From contig NZ_BMDO01000009.1 of NCBI RefSeq assembly GCF_014635825.1, forward strand, positions 1 through 64,000: a DNA stretch of 64,000 nucleotides. Direction: 5' to 3'. The position numbers and the translations under genes were made by a program. Shown piece by piece: positions 56,324-64,000 of the stretch. Each line of letters begins with the position of its first letter. Position 1 is the first letter of the stretch. A model generated the notes under the pieces. It was not told the DNA's origin and did not search any database. It saw only the letters and a list, made by a program, of their open reading frames with translations. The DNA is from Mucilaginibacter galii (lineage in GTDB: Bacteria; Bacteroidota; Bacteroidia; Sphingobacteriales; Sphingobacteriaceae).

Positions 56324-57757
56324 TTAATAAACTTGCTTTACTCTGCTTTCACCGGCACCGTAATAAAAGTTTACAACTTTTTTATCGCCTTTATTAGTTA
56401 TCAAAAACGTATTTGCAACGCTTATATTAGTTGCCGTATTTACTGAATTTGAAGGGTTTAACGTATATAGATTAGAATATGTATCGTAAAGATTAGCTTT
56501 CAATATACTTCCTTTAGCTCCTTCTACTAAAACACCTGCATCGTTTCGTTTAAGATGAACATAGCCATTTCCGCCTTCAGATGAATAATAGTATGCCAGC
56601 TTTCCATTACTACCTATAATTCCGGTTAACTTCGGCGCCGTTTCAATAACATTTCCTACTACGTCAACCAATTCTACATCCACCTTACTATTTGGTGTGT
56701 AAGTAAATGCGTTGTAGTCTATATAGTTACCATTGTTATTATAGGTGCTGGTAACATTCAATCTTTCTACCTGGTATTTGCTACCTGTTGCAGATAAAAG
56801 CACTTGATTGTTTGAATAATATCCATTGCCCGAAAGGTATAAAGTTTTACCTGTAACATCGGGCGCAAACTTAAAGTATATAGTATTAACTGCAGTTGGA
56901 ACCGGTGCTGTAAATTTATTTACGCCAAAATAGGTTTTAATGGTAGCAACTCTTGGCAAGGCAGCAGGAAACGTGGTAGCGGCATCATCTTCCGTTGCAT
57001 TAACAATAAGTTTTTGATCGGCGGTAACCTGTTCAAAAGACAGTGTGTAGCCATTAGGCGCTACAGGTACTTTAAGAGAATAGGTACCGGTTGCAGTAGT
57101 GTAAGTTGGAAAATACACGGTATATGCACCAGACGGACTGGCAGGTATACTGGCCGAAGCTGTTACTAAAACATTTGCGCCTACTTTTTCGGGTGTTGTA
57201 TTGATTAAGTCGGTTTCAATGTATAACGTACCTGTAATTTCGTTGGTTAAATCTGCCGTGTTCCACAACTTGGCCGTACCAACAAGCAGGTTTTGCTGTA
57301 GAATTTGTGTTGCTGCATACCCTGTTTTGGAAATTAAAAAAGGAGTGGTTGGAAACAGATACAATGAAGAAAATGTTGCAACGCCTTGTTCGTTAGTTTT
57401 TGCTGAAAAAATTTTCCCTTCTGAAGAAACAGTTACATCAGCAGCTGCTACAGGTGCGTTAGTAACTACGTCAACAACAGTTACACTGTAATCTCTTTTT
57501 CTATCGGCCGCAACATTTTTTTGAGTCAAACTATCAGTTAGTTTAAGCTGGGCAAGTGTTGCTTTATTAATTAGTTCCTGCATAGCAGTAGCCCCCTTCT
57601 GTTTCAGTGTTTCCAGTTCAATTTCATGCTGATATTTTTGGTTCAATAGCTCTACCTGGGCGGCAATAGCATCTTTCTCGTTAAAAGAATCTTTAGAACA
57701 GCCTGTAATAGCAATAGCAGACGCTATAATTAGGATAAGAGTAAGTTTAGAATTCAT
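56324..57757 (-). CDS. Lipoprotein with coiled coil and carboxypeptidase-regulatory-like domain
   Basis: The 477-residue lipoprotein has lipobox ITGC (Cys20), then a helical, probably coiled-coil segment (about 28-75, EKDAIAAQVELLNQKYQHEI), then a carboxypeptidase-regulatory-like beta domain (about 90-150, DVVTNAPVAAADVTVSSEGK) and a longer beta-rich region. It is likely surface-exposed or periplasmic. The function is unknown. It precedes the terminator at 56280 and lies 47 bases after the barrel-protein gene, so the two probably share a transcript. Confidence 0.7.
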   Translation of the reverse strand: MNSKLTLILIIASAIAITGCSKDSFNEKDAIAAQVELLNQKYQHEIELETLKQKGATAMQELINKATLAQLKLTDSLTQKNVAADRKRDYSVTVVDVVTNAPVAAADVTVSSEGKIFSAKTNEQGVATFSSLYLFPTTPFLISKTGYAATQILQQNLLVGTAKLWNTADLTNEITGTLYIETDLINTTPEKVGANVLVTASASIPASPSGAYTVYFPTYTTATGTYSLKVPVAPNGYTLSFEQVTADQKLIVNATEDDAATTFPAALPRVATIKTYFGVNKFTAPVPTAVNTIYFKFAPDVTGKTLYLSGNGYYSNNQVLLSATGSKYQVERLNVTSTYNNNGNYIDYNAFTYTPNSKVDVELVDVVGNVIETAPKLTGIIGSNGKLAYYYSSEGGNGYVHLKRNDAGVLVEGAKGSILKANLYDTYSNLYTLNPSNSVNTATNISVANTFLITNKGDKKVVNFYYGAGESRVKQVY

Positions 57758-57804
57758 ATTTATATGTGTGATTTATTTTAAATACGGAAGGTAATTAAGG
57801 TAGA

Positions 57805-58623
57805 TTAGTTGATAGACATGATGACACCAACTTTAGAAACAAAAGAGTTTGTTCTGATATCGCTACCGAAACCAACTTTTTCCATGTACGAGTAGTTTTC
57901 TCTTGCCGGAGTTATTCCCGCTAAGTATCTGAAATCTAACAGTAATTTAAATTTTAATGTAAGAGGTAATTTTACATTAGCACCTGCTATCCAGTTATAT
58001 CTTGAGCTTTTAAATAGGCCTTCTGCACTTTGCGAGCCTTTAACTGTAGATATAATATCTTCTCCTGGAAGCAGATCACCGGTTTTCTGATAGTTTTCTG
58101 TCACATTGAAAGCGTAAGCATAACTTGCACCTGCGTACAAGGTAGGTTTCCAGCTTTGCTTAATGTTGAAGGTATAATTAACTAAGAGTGGGATCTCTAA
58201 GCTATTGAGTTTGTAAGAACTGTTTTTAACATTCTTCGACTCAAATGTTTCGGGTAAGCCTAACCGGGTATCATCTTTAAACCTGATCATTTGCCCGCCT
58301 TGTTGTAAATAATTAGCTTCCAATTGTAAGCTAAACCCTTTATATAGCGCATAATTAACTGACAAACCACCCGTGTAGCCAGTATTTTGACCGGTTTGTG
58401 GCTGGCCTTCGCTAAATTTATTTAAAGACAAACCACCTGCTAAGCCTATTTCAAACTTAGTTGAATTACCAGAAATCTCGTTTTCAGATCTTGTCTTTTT
58501 TACGGGAGTTTGCGCCTTTAACGGCGTAGCGAAAAGAATAGCAAATAATAGCGCCAGCGTAACGGCATAGCTATTTTTAAAAACTTCACCGCTAAGTGAC
58601 GTTTTAATAGGGCGGAAGTACAT
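57805..58623 (-). CDS. Outer-membrane beta-barrel protein (PorT-like)
   Basis: The 272-residue protein has an N-terminal signal (hydrophobic about 20-37, ending TPLKAQ), then a small beta-barrel: KFEIGLAGGLSLNKFSEG, NYTFNIKQSWKPTLYAGASY and paired amphipathic strands, in the style of the 'outer membrane protein beta-barrel' family. Residues 1-18 before the signal are unusual; a later start is possible. It may function with the neighbouring lipoprotein. Confidence 0.75.
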   Translation of the reverse strand: MYFRPIKTSLSGEVFKNSYAVTLALLFAILFATPLKAQTPVKKTRSENEISGNSTKFEIGLAGGLSLNKFSEGQPQTGQNTGYTGGLSVNYALYKGFSLQLEANYLQQGGQMIRFKDDTRLGLPETFESKNVKNSSYKLNSLEIPLLVNYTFNIKQSWKPTLYAGASYAYAFNVTENYQKTGDLLPGEDIISTVKGSQSAEGLFKSSRYNWIAGANVKLPLTLKFKLLLDFRYLAGITPARENYSYMEKVGFGSDIRTNSFVSKVGVIMSIN

Positions 58624-58818
58624 TATGTGATAAGATTAGTAGCCAGCTAAAATACTGTATCTACTTAATAAACTTAATTTTAGTCAAGTAACTTTTTAAT
58701 TACATTGATATTAATTAAACATGTTATCACCGTCCCTTTATTAAAAACAAAGCATAGAAAAGATTGTCAATAAATATCAACTAAAATAGCTTACTTTGTA
58801 AGTTCATTATCCGTATTA

Positions 58819-60753
58819 ATGTCAATGCAAGTACCCGCCGGCGATTTACTCCAAAAAATAAACTCACCATCTGATTTAAAGCAATTTAGCGAAGATGATC
58901 TTGAGCAGATATCGCAGCAGCTGCGTCAGTATATTATTGATGTGGTATCGGTAAATGGCGGCCACTTTGGCGCCAGCCTGGGCGTGGTAGAGCTTACCGT
59001 AGCCCTGCATTACGTTTTAAACACTCCGTACGATCAATTAGTGTGGGACGTTGGCCACCAGGCTTACGGACACAAAATACTAACCGGCCGCCGCGACAAT
59101 TTTCACACCAACCGTATGTACAAGGGCCTTAGCGGCTTCCCTAAACGTACCGAAAGCGAGTACGATACGTTTGGCGTGGGTCACTCCTCTACTTCAATTT
59201 CTGCTGCGCTGGGTATGGCTGTTGCTTCGCATTATAAAGGCGAGAAAGACCGCCAGCACGTGGCCGTTATTGGTGATGGTGCCATGGGTTCGGGTATGGC
59301 TTTTGAAGCGTTGAACCATGCCGGTATTGCCAACAGTAATCTGCTGGTGATCTTGAACGACAATAACATGTCGATAGACCCTAACGTGGGTGCATTGAAA
59401 GAATATTTTGCCGATATAACCACATCAAAACCTTATAACAGCTTTAGGGCCGATATTGGTTATGTGCTGTCTAAAATATCGGCAATTGGGCCAGATGCCT
59501 TAAAATATGCCAAAAAGTTAGAAAAAAGCATTAAAGGCACTTTGCTTAAACAAAGTAACTTTTTTGAGGCTTTAAAATTCAGATATTTTGGCCCCATTGA
59601 TGGTCATGATGTAAAGCATTTAGCCAAAGTGTTGCGCGATCTGCGCGATATTCCTGGCCCTAAGCTTTTGCATTGCGTTACGGTAAAAGGTAAAGGCTAT
59701 GCCCTTGCCGAAAAAGACCAGACCAAGTGGCATGCTCCCGGTTTGTTCGACAAAATTACCGGCGAGATCAAGAAAACTTACTACGATAAACCACAGCCGC
59801 CTAAATACCAGGATGTGTTTGGCCATACCATTATTGAACTGGCCGAGCAAAACCCCAAGATCATGGGTATTACACCGGCCATGCCTTCAGGTTGTTCGTT
59901 AAACCTCATGATGAAGGCTATGCCCGATCGTGCTTTTGACGTGGGTATTGCCGAGCAGCATGCCGTTACTTTTTCTGCTGGATTGGCCACCCAGGGTTTG
60001 GTGCCGTTCTGTAACATTTATTCCAGCTTTATGCAGCGTGCCTTTGACCAGGTAGTGCATGATGTGGCTATTCAAAAACTGAATGTGGTAATGTGCCTTG
60101 ACCGTGCCGGTTTTGCCGGTGTTGACGGACCCACGCATCACGGTGCCTATGACCTGGCGTATATGCGTTGCATTCCTAACCTGGTAGTTTCGGCTCCCAT
60201 GAATGAGGAAGAACTGCGTAACCTGATGTATACTGCCCAGCTGGAAAACGCCGGTCCGTTTGTAATACGCTACCCGCGTGGTAACGGTGTAATGGTAGAT
60301 TGGCAACGCCCCATGAAAGCCCTGACGGTAGGTAAAGGCCGTAAAATAAGTGACGGTGAAGAACTGGCTATTTTATCTATTGGTGCCATAGGAAACGAAG
60401 TGGTAAAAGCCACTGCCGAACTAAACAACGAAGGCTTGTACCCTGCCCACTACGATCTGCGTTTTGTAAAACCTTTGGATGAGGCTATGCTTCACGAAGT
60501 GTTTACCAAATACAGCAAGGTAATTACCGTGGAAGACGGCTGCCTGGAAGGCGGTGCCGGAAGCGCCGTATTAGAGTTCATGGCCGACCATAAATACAAC
60601 GCCGAAGTAACACGCCTGGGTATCCCTGATGCGGTAATTGAACACGGCGAACAGCCCGAACTATGGGCCGAATGTGGTTTTGATGCTGCCAGCATTATAC
60701 GCACCGTAAAAAACATGGGCATTACGCAAAACAGGCATATTATAGCTTCTTGA
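58819..60753 (+). CDS. dxs: 1-deoxy-D-xylulose-5-phosphate synthase
   Basis: Dxs makes DXP from pyruvate and glyceraldehyde-3-phosphate, the first step of the MEP isoprenoid pathway and a source of thiamine and pyridoxal precursors. The 644-residue product has GGHFGASLGVVELTVALH, the thiamine-diphosphate motif GDGAMGSGMAFEALNHAG..NDN and the transketolase-like C-terminal half. A TTACTTTG sequence about 30 bases upstream is close to the promoter box. It is followed by the tandem repeat array. Confidence 0.97.
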   Translation: MSMQVPAGDLLQKINSPSDLKQFSEDDLEQISQQLRQYIIDVVSVNGGHFGASLGVVELTVALHYVLNTPYDQLVWDVGHQAYGHKILTGRRDNFHTNRMYKGLSGFPKRTESEYDTFGVGHSSTSISAALGMAVASHYKGEKDRQHVAVIGDGAMGSGMAFEALNHAGIANSNLLVILNDNNMSIDPNVGALKEYFADITTSKPYNSFRADIGYVLSKISAIGPDALKYAKKLEKSIKGTLLKQSNFFEALKFRYFGPIDGHDVKHLAKVLRDLRDIPGPKLLHCVTVKGKGYALAEKDQTKWHAPGLFDKITGEIKKTYYDKPQPPKYQDVFGHTIIELAEQNPKIMGITPAMPSGCSLNLMMKAMPDRAFDVGIAEQHAVTFSAGLATQGLVPFCNIYSSFMQRAFDQVVHDVAIQKLNVVMCLDRAGFAGVDGPTHHGAYDLAYMRCIPNLVVSAPMNEEELRNLMYTAQLENAGPFVIRYPRGNGVMVDWQRPMKALTVGKGRKISDGEELAILSIGAIGNEVVKATAELNNEGLYPAHYDLRFVKPLDEAMLHEVFTKYSKVITVEDGCLEGGAGSAVLEFMADHKYNAEVTRLGIPDAVIEHGEQPELWAECGFDAASIIRTVKNMGITQNRHIIAS

Positions 60754-60799
60754 GGGAGAATATAGAGTTAGGAATTTACGCTGCATTAGCTGCTTGATA

Positions 60800-61319
60800 G
60801 GTCTTCGACGGGCTCAGACTGACACCATCCACCAACAACATATTTGTCATGTTGAGCTTGTCGAAACATTCGCCCCTTGGTTAGGTCTTCGACAGGCTCA
60901 GACTGACACCACCCCCAACAATATTTTTGTCATGTTGAGCTTGTCGAAACATTCGCCGCTTGGTTAGGTCTTCGACAGGCTCAGACTGACACATAAAACA
61001 ACACCTTTGTCATGTTGAGCTTGTCGAAACATTCGCCGCTTGGTTAGGTCTTCGACAGGCTCTGACTGGCACCATCCACCAACAACATCTTTGTCATGTT
61101 GAGCTTGTCGAAACATTCGCCCCTTGGTTAAGTCTTCGACAGGCTCAAACTGACACATAAAACAACACCTTTGTCATGTTGAGCTTGTCGAAACATTCGC
61201 CGCTTGGTTAGGTCTTCGACAGGCTCAGACTGACACCACCCCCAACAATATTTTTGTCATGTTGAGCTTGTCGAAACATTCGCCGCTTGGCTAAGTCTTC
61301 GACAGGCTCAGACTGACAA
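60800..61319. repeat. Tandem array of TTCGACA hairpin repeats (six full units and a partial)
   Basis: Unit starts are 60800, 60884, 60967, 61047, 61131, 61211 and 61294 (the last partial), giving lengths 84, 83, 80, 84, 80 and 83. Each unit holds TTCGACAGGCTCAGACTGACA-like and GTCATGTTGAGCTTGTCGAA-like halves that pair. Three spacer types recur in the order A-B-C-A-C-B. Minus-strand open frames in it are artefacts of the repeat. Confidence 0.9.
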
Positions 61320-61326
61320 AAGTTGG

Positions 61327-61617
61327 TTAAACGCCTACCCTTACCACCGTCTGCCCAAATCTCAATACATCGGGGTTTAAGTCGAGTTGCTGCATTACTT
61401 CTTCGTCTATATCAATTACTACGCCTTTTTCAAAAGCTCCCTTGCCGCTAAATTCTACTTCAATACCATTTTCCTGAAAGGCTTCGCGGATAAAGTCTCT
61501 TGTTGTAATTTCCAAATCACCTGTGTTAACATCCAGGTCGGGTACGAGCAATTGCTTCGACTGGCCTTTTACAATTTGAGCGATGGCACTTTTGATATCA
61601 TTTGCAGACATAGGCAC
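61327..61617 (-). CDS. Orphan 96-aa protein resembling the C-terminus of GDP-mannose dehydratase
   Basis: The core ITTRDFIREAFQENGIEVEF, followed by SGKGAFEKGVVID and a final LNPDVLRFGQTVVRV, looks like the C-terminal part of GDP-D-mannose 4,6-dehydratases (T.R.F...AF..GI..E..G.G..EKG and an R..EV end). The Rossmann domain and catalytic residues are absent. It may be a truncated remnant or a small independent protein; the likeness is by eye only. It sits between the array and rfbA, on the same strand as rfbA. Confidence 0.4.
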   Translation of the reverse strand: MPMSANDIKSAIAQIVKGQSKQLLVPDLDVNTGDLEITTRDFIREAFQENGIEVEFSGKGAFEKGVVIDIDEEVMQQLDLNPDVLRFGQTVVRVGV

Positions 61618-61690
61618 AATGATAACATTTCTTCATAATACCTCAAACTCAATTCTATTTACCTACCCTATTCAAGGAATGATCATAAAC

Positions 61691-61728
61691 AACAAAGCCT
61701 TTCACTCTTTTGAGCGAAGGGCTTTGTT
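61691..61728. terminator. Hairpin between rfbA and the orphan gene
   Basis: AACAAAGCC (61691-61699) pairs with GGCTTTGTT (61720-61728), extended by TTC..GAA and CTC..GAG pairs. A T-rich tract is on the plus side. It probably ends rfbA transcription. Confidence 0.6.
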
Positions 61729-61763
61729 TCTTTCTCTAGCTACTCGTAAAAAAGTAATCTCCT

Positions 61764-62648
61764 TTAGTCTAACAGTGAACTTTTCTTTCTGCTCAAGATC
61801 TTCATCAGGTACTGGCCGTAACCACTTTTTACCAGTGGCGCTGCTATTTCTTCCAACTTGGCAGCATCTATGAAGCACATGCGGTAAGCAATTTCTTCTA
61901 TACAAGCTATTTTAATGCCCTGACGCTCTTCAATTACCTGCACAAACTGTCCGGCCTGCATTAGAGAGGTAAACGTCCCTGTGTCGAGCCAGGCCGTACC
62001 ACGGCTTAGTATAGCCACTTTCAATTTACCACGTTTAAGGTATTCAATATTTACATCGGTTATTTCATACTCTCCGCGCGGCGAAGGCTTGATGTTCTTA
62101 GCGATCTCTACCACATCGTTATCGTAAAAATACAATCCCGGTACGGCATAATCAGATTTTGGTTCCGTGGGCTTTTCTTCAAGAGAAATAGCATTTTGAT
62201 TTTGATCAAACTCAACCACGCCATAACGTTCAGGGTCGGCTACCTGGTAGGCAAACACCATACCGCCTTCAGGCTCGCTGCTTTGTTGCAACAGGCGCGA
62301 AAGGCCATCGCCATAAAATATATTATCCCCTAAAATGAGGGCAACTTTATCGGTTCCAATAAAATCGGCACCAATTACAAAGGCCTGCGCCAGCCCGTTG
62401 GGTTCTTCCTGTATAGCGTACTCAAAACGGCAACCAATGCGCGAACCATCGCCCAGCAGTTTTTTAAACTGAGGCATATCGTGCGGGGTAGAAATGATCA
62501 AAATTTCTTTGATACCGGCCAGCAATAAAACCGACAGCGGGTAATAGATCATTGGCTTATCATAAACAGGCATTAATTGCTTGCTTACTGCTAATGTTAA
62601 TGGATGCAGCCTGGTTCCTGAACCACCGGCGAGTATTATTCCTTTCAC
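61764..62648 (-). CDS. rfbA: Glucose-1-phosphate thymidylyltransferase
   Basis: RfbA makes dTDP-glucose, the first step toward dTDP-rhamnose and related sugars. The 294-residue product has the nucleotidyl-transferase signature [16 protein letters not shown] (3-18), [17 protein letters not shown], and [10 protein letters not shown]. Full length. rfbB, C and D are not here. A single TTCGACA repeat lies just before the start. Confidence 0.96.
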   Translation of the reverse strand: MKGIILAGGSGTRLHPLTLAVSKQLMPVYDKPMIYYPLSVLLLAGIKEILIISTPHDMPQFKKLLGDGSRIGCRFEYAIQEEPNGLAQAFVIGADFIGTDKVALILGDNIFYGDGLSRLLQQSSEPEGGMVFAYQVADPERYGVVEFDQNQNAISLEEKPTEPKSDYAVPGLYFYDNDVVEIAKNIKPSPRGEYEITDVNIEYLKRGKLKVAILSRGTAWLDTGTFTSLMQAGQFVQVIEERQGIKIACIEEIAYRMCFIDAAKLEEIAAPLVKSGYGQYLMKILSRKKSSLLD

Positions 62649-62677
62649 AGTATTATGGTTTAAATTTTTTGTTCTTA

Positions 62678-62741
62678 TGTCAGCCTGAGCTTGTCGAAGG
62701 CTTAACCAAACGGCGAATGCTTCGACAAGTTCAGCATGACA
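62678..62741. repeat. Solo TTCGACA hairpin repeat upstream of rfbA
   Basis: TGTCAGCCTGAGCTTGTCGAA and TTCGACAAGTTCAGCATGACA-like ends pair around a 22-base loop. It has the same family as 60800-61319 but in the opposite internal order. Confidence 0.75.
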
Positions 62742-62818
62742 CGTGTTAGGTTAAGCAATGAGAAGGTTTCCTCGCTATGGCACTATATTTTATACCCTCC
62801 TAATATAGAAAACCTTTT

Positions 62819-63382
62819 TTAAATACCTGCCAATTTATCTTCCAGTTCCTGGTACCACTCTGCACCATACTTGCGGGTAAGGGGTTCTTTTAAAAACTCA
62901 TGTACATGCACCTTAAGCTCGGAGCCAAAGCTGCAGGCAGGGCTGCATATATTCCAGCGGTCGTAATGCAGCACGTCAAACTCGGGGTAGTTAGTGATAC
63001 GGATAGGATATAAGTGGCACGAAATGGGCTTGCGCCAGTTAACGGCACCCTGCTCCCAGGCTTTTTCAATAGCGCATTTAGTAATGCCGTTTTCCCAGGT
63101 TACATAGGCGCATTCTTTGTTGGTATCTACGCACGGCGTGGTGTAATCGTCTTCAAAATCGGTTACGTGTGTACCCTCGCGCTCAATGGTGGCAATACCT
63201 TTGGCGGTCATGTATGGTTTTACTTTGGGATAAATCTCCTTCAGTATGTCCAACTCATCAGCAGCTAAAGGCGCTCCCGAATCGCCTTCGAGGCAGCAGG
63301 CACCTTTACACTTGTTAAGGTTACATACAAAGTTTTCGTTAACAACATCTTCGTGTACCAGTACACTTCCAACTTCTATCAT
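62819..63382 (-). CDS. DUF3109 family cysteine-rich protein
   Basis: The 187-residue protein matches DUF3109: it begins MIEVGSVLVHEDVVNENFVC, with Cys20, Cys25, Cys29 and Cys30 (CNLNKCKGACC), then CAIEKAWEQG and CHLYPIR, and a CSPAC end. These conserved cysteines look like a metal or Fe-S centre. Function is unknown. Its start is 8 bases after the end of the DUF3108 gene, so the two are co-transcribed. Confidence 0.85.
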   Translation of the reverse strand: MIEVGSVLVHEDVVNENFVCNLNKCKGACCLEGDSGAPLAADELDILKEIYPKVKPYMTAKGIATIEREGTHVTDFEDDYTTPCVDTNKECAYVTWENGITKCAIEKAWEQGAVNWRKPISCHLYPIRITNYPEFDVLHYDRWNICSPACSFGSELKVHVHEFLKEPLTRKYGAEWYQELEDKLAGI

Positions 63383-63390
63383 TTAATAAA

Positions 63391-64000
63391 TTATTTCTTT
63401 ATAGGGTTTAAAGGATATTTTAATCCTTTAGCACTTGTCAAATCCATTTTTACACTGCCCACTATCAGTTCAACGTTGGCTTTCACAGGTATGCGGTTCT
63501 CGTCGTCAGTTACCCAAAGGTAAAGCTTACTGTTCTTTTTAAAAATGCGGCCGGGTATAATAGTAGGGTTAAACTTAAGGCAATTAAATGTACCTAAAGA
63601 GCATTCGGCCTTTTCTTTACCCATGTAGGTAATGCCCAATGATTGTATAGCGTCATCCAAAAAATAGCGCAGTTCAAACTTATCGCCTATCTTCAATTTA
63701 GATACATCCAGGCAACGGGCAAAGTAATAGGCCGAAGGAAAATCGAACACTTTACCGGTAAACGGGTATTCGCCGCTGTTGGCTTTTATTTTATGGGTTT
63801 GGTGATTAAACTCCACCCTGTCGGTATGCTTGTATTTACCTTCGTGCCGGTCTTCTGTGTAAAGGTAAGGCAGCAGGGTGCTGCGGTCAATATAAGTTTC
63901 GTACCGGTTACGCACTTTATAAAAAACATCAAAAGTACCGGCGGTTTTTCCATCGGCAATGATGTGCCATGCCGGGCGGCCTTCAAATTTAGTGTCGGTA
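63391..64000 (-). CDS. DUF3108 domain protein, N-terminus beyond window
   Basis: The frame is open from the right edge to the stop at 63391 (at least 203 residues). The sequence GRPAWHIIADGKTAGTFDVF, then YKVRNRYETYIDRSTLLPYL and YFARCLDVSKLKIGD are typical of DUF3108, a periplasmic beta-rich family. The start and signal peptide would be beyond 64000; a GTG at 63915 is internal. It lies before the DUF3109 gene with an 8-base gap. Confidence 0.82.
   Translation of the reverse strand, partial: TDTKFEGRPAWHIIADGKTAGTFDVFYKVRNRYETYIDRSTLLPYLYTEDRHEGKYKHTDRVEFNHQTHKIKANSGEYPFTGKVFDFPSAYYFARCLDVSKLKIGDKFELRYFLDDAIQSLGITYMGKEKAECSLGTFNCLKFNPTIIPGRIFKKNSKLYLWVTDDENRIPVKANVELIVGSVKMDLTSAKGLKYPLNPIKK

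Noticed and set aside
60964..61158. 64-codon minus-strand open frame in the tandem array
   Set aside because: The translation (QSEPVEDL, FRQAQHDK, repeated) is the repeat read in one frame; there is no start signal and no protein family.

Overview
The window is ordinary chromosome from a Bacteroidota bacterium, most likely Sphingobacteriaceae (Mucilaginibacter- or Pedobacter-like; the genus is inference). The main signs are a 2342-residue SprA, the type IX secretion translocon; Bacteroidota-type promoter boxes (TAnnTTTG); many lipoproteins with a short lipobox; SusC-like TonB-plug sequence in an alpha-2-macroglobulin-like protein; a MaeB malic enzyme fused to a phosphotransacetylase-like domain; and families such as DUF4292, DUF3109, DUF3108 and DUF5694. 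No rRNA, tRNA, CRISPR array, phage or obvious defence locus was seen.

Layout. 1-2600: tail of an IS4-type transposase touching a repeat fragment, an arginase-family protein and an extended SDR. 2600-5400: GDSL lipoprotein, lipB and a phosphopantetheinyl transferase (overlapping), then dcd in the other direction. 5400-12500: MG2/TonB-plug protein, DUF5694, a glycine-rich CBM9-like protein, clpS and sdaA. 13000-20600: groES-groEL, and a minus-strand run miaB, S23-type four-helix gene, sigma-54 activator, lptE, unknown, secG. 20800-33300: AsmA-like protein, small lipoprotein, maeB-ruvA-sprA. 33400-43250: long minus-strand series flippase, dut, TPR, DUF4292 lipoprotein, EnvC-like, two TatA, gatA, mltD. 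43400-47000: acylphosphatase, amidohydrolase, rlmN, comF. 47200-52400: hybrid histidine kinase, glyA, scpA. 52950-58620: divergent MFS/LysR pair, lipoproteins, an outer-membrane barrel protein. 58800-64000: dxs, a tandem repeat array, a small orphan protein, rfbA, DUF3109 and a DUF3108 protein running off the end.

Many genes serve the envelope: protein export (secG, tatA, sprA), LPS transport and sugar nucleotides (lptE, rfbA, flippase), peptidoglycan turnover (mltD, EnvC-like) and lipoproteins. The rest is housekeeping: chaperonin, nucleotide pool sanitation (dut, dcd), RNA modification (miaB, rlmN), chromosome segregation (scpA), recombination (ruvA), one-carbon and serine metabolism (glyA, sdaA) and isoprenoid synthesis (dxs).

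The least ordinary part is the non-coding structure. Several palindromic repeat families lie between genes. One family (a CCCTCCC hairpin) also lies inside genes: it adds about 37 in-frame codons to miaB, and forms the C-terminus of the phosphopantetheinyl transferase plus the ribosome-binding site of lipB. Another family forms a six-and-a-fraction unit tandem array after dxs. An 84-base branched inverted repeat ending in T7 follows maeB. The S23-type gene is bracketed by long inverted repeats like a small mobile cassette. I did not find a convincing new multi-gene system; the repeat behaviour is the best lead.
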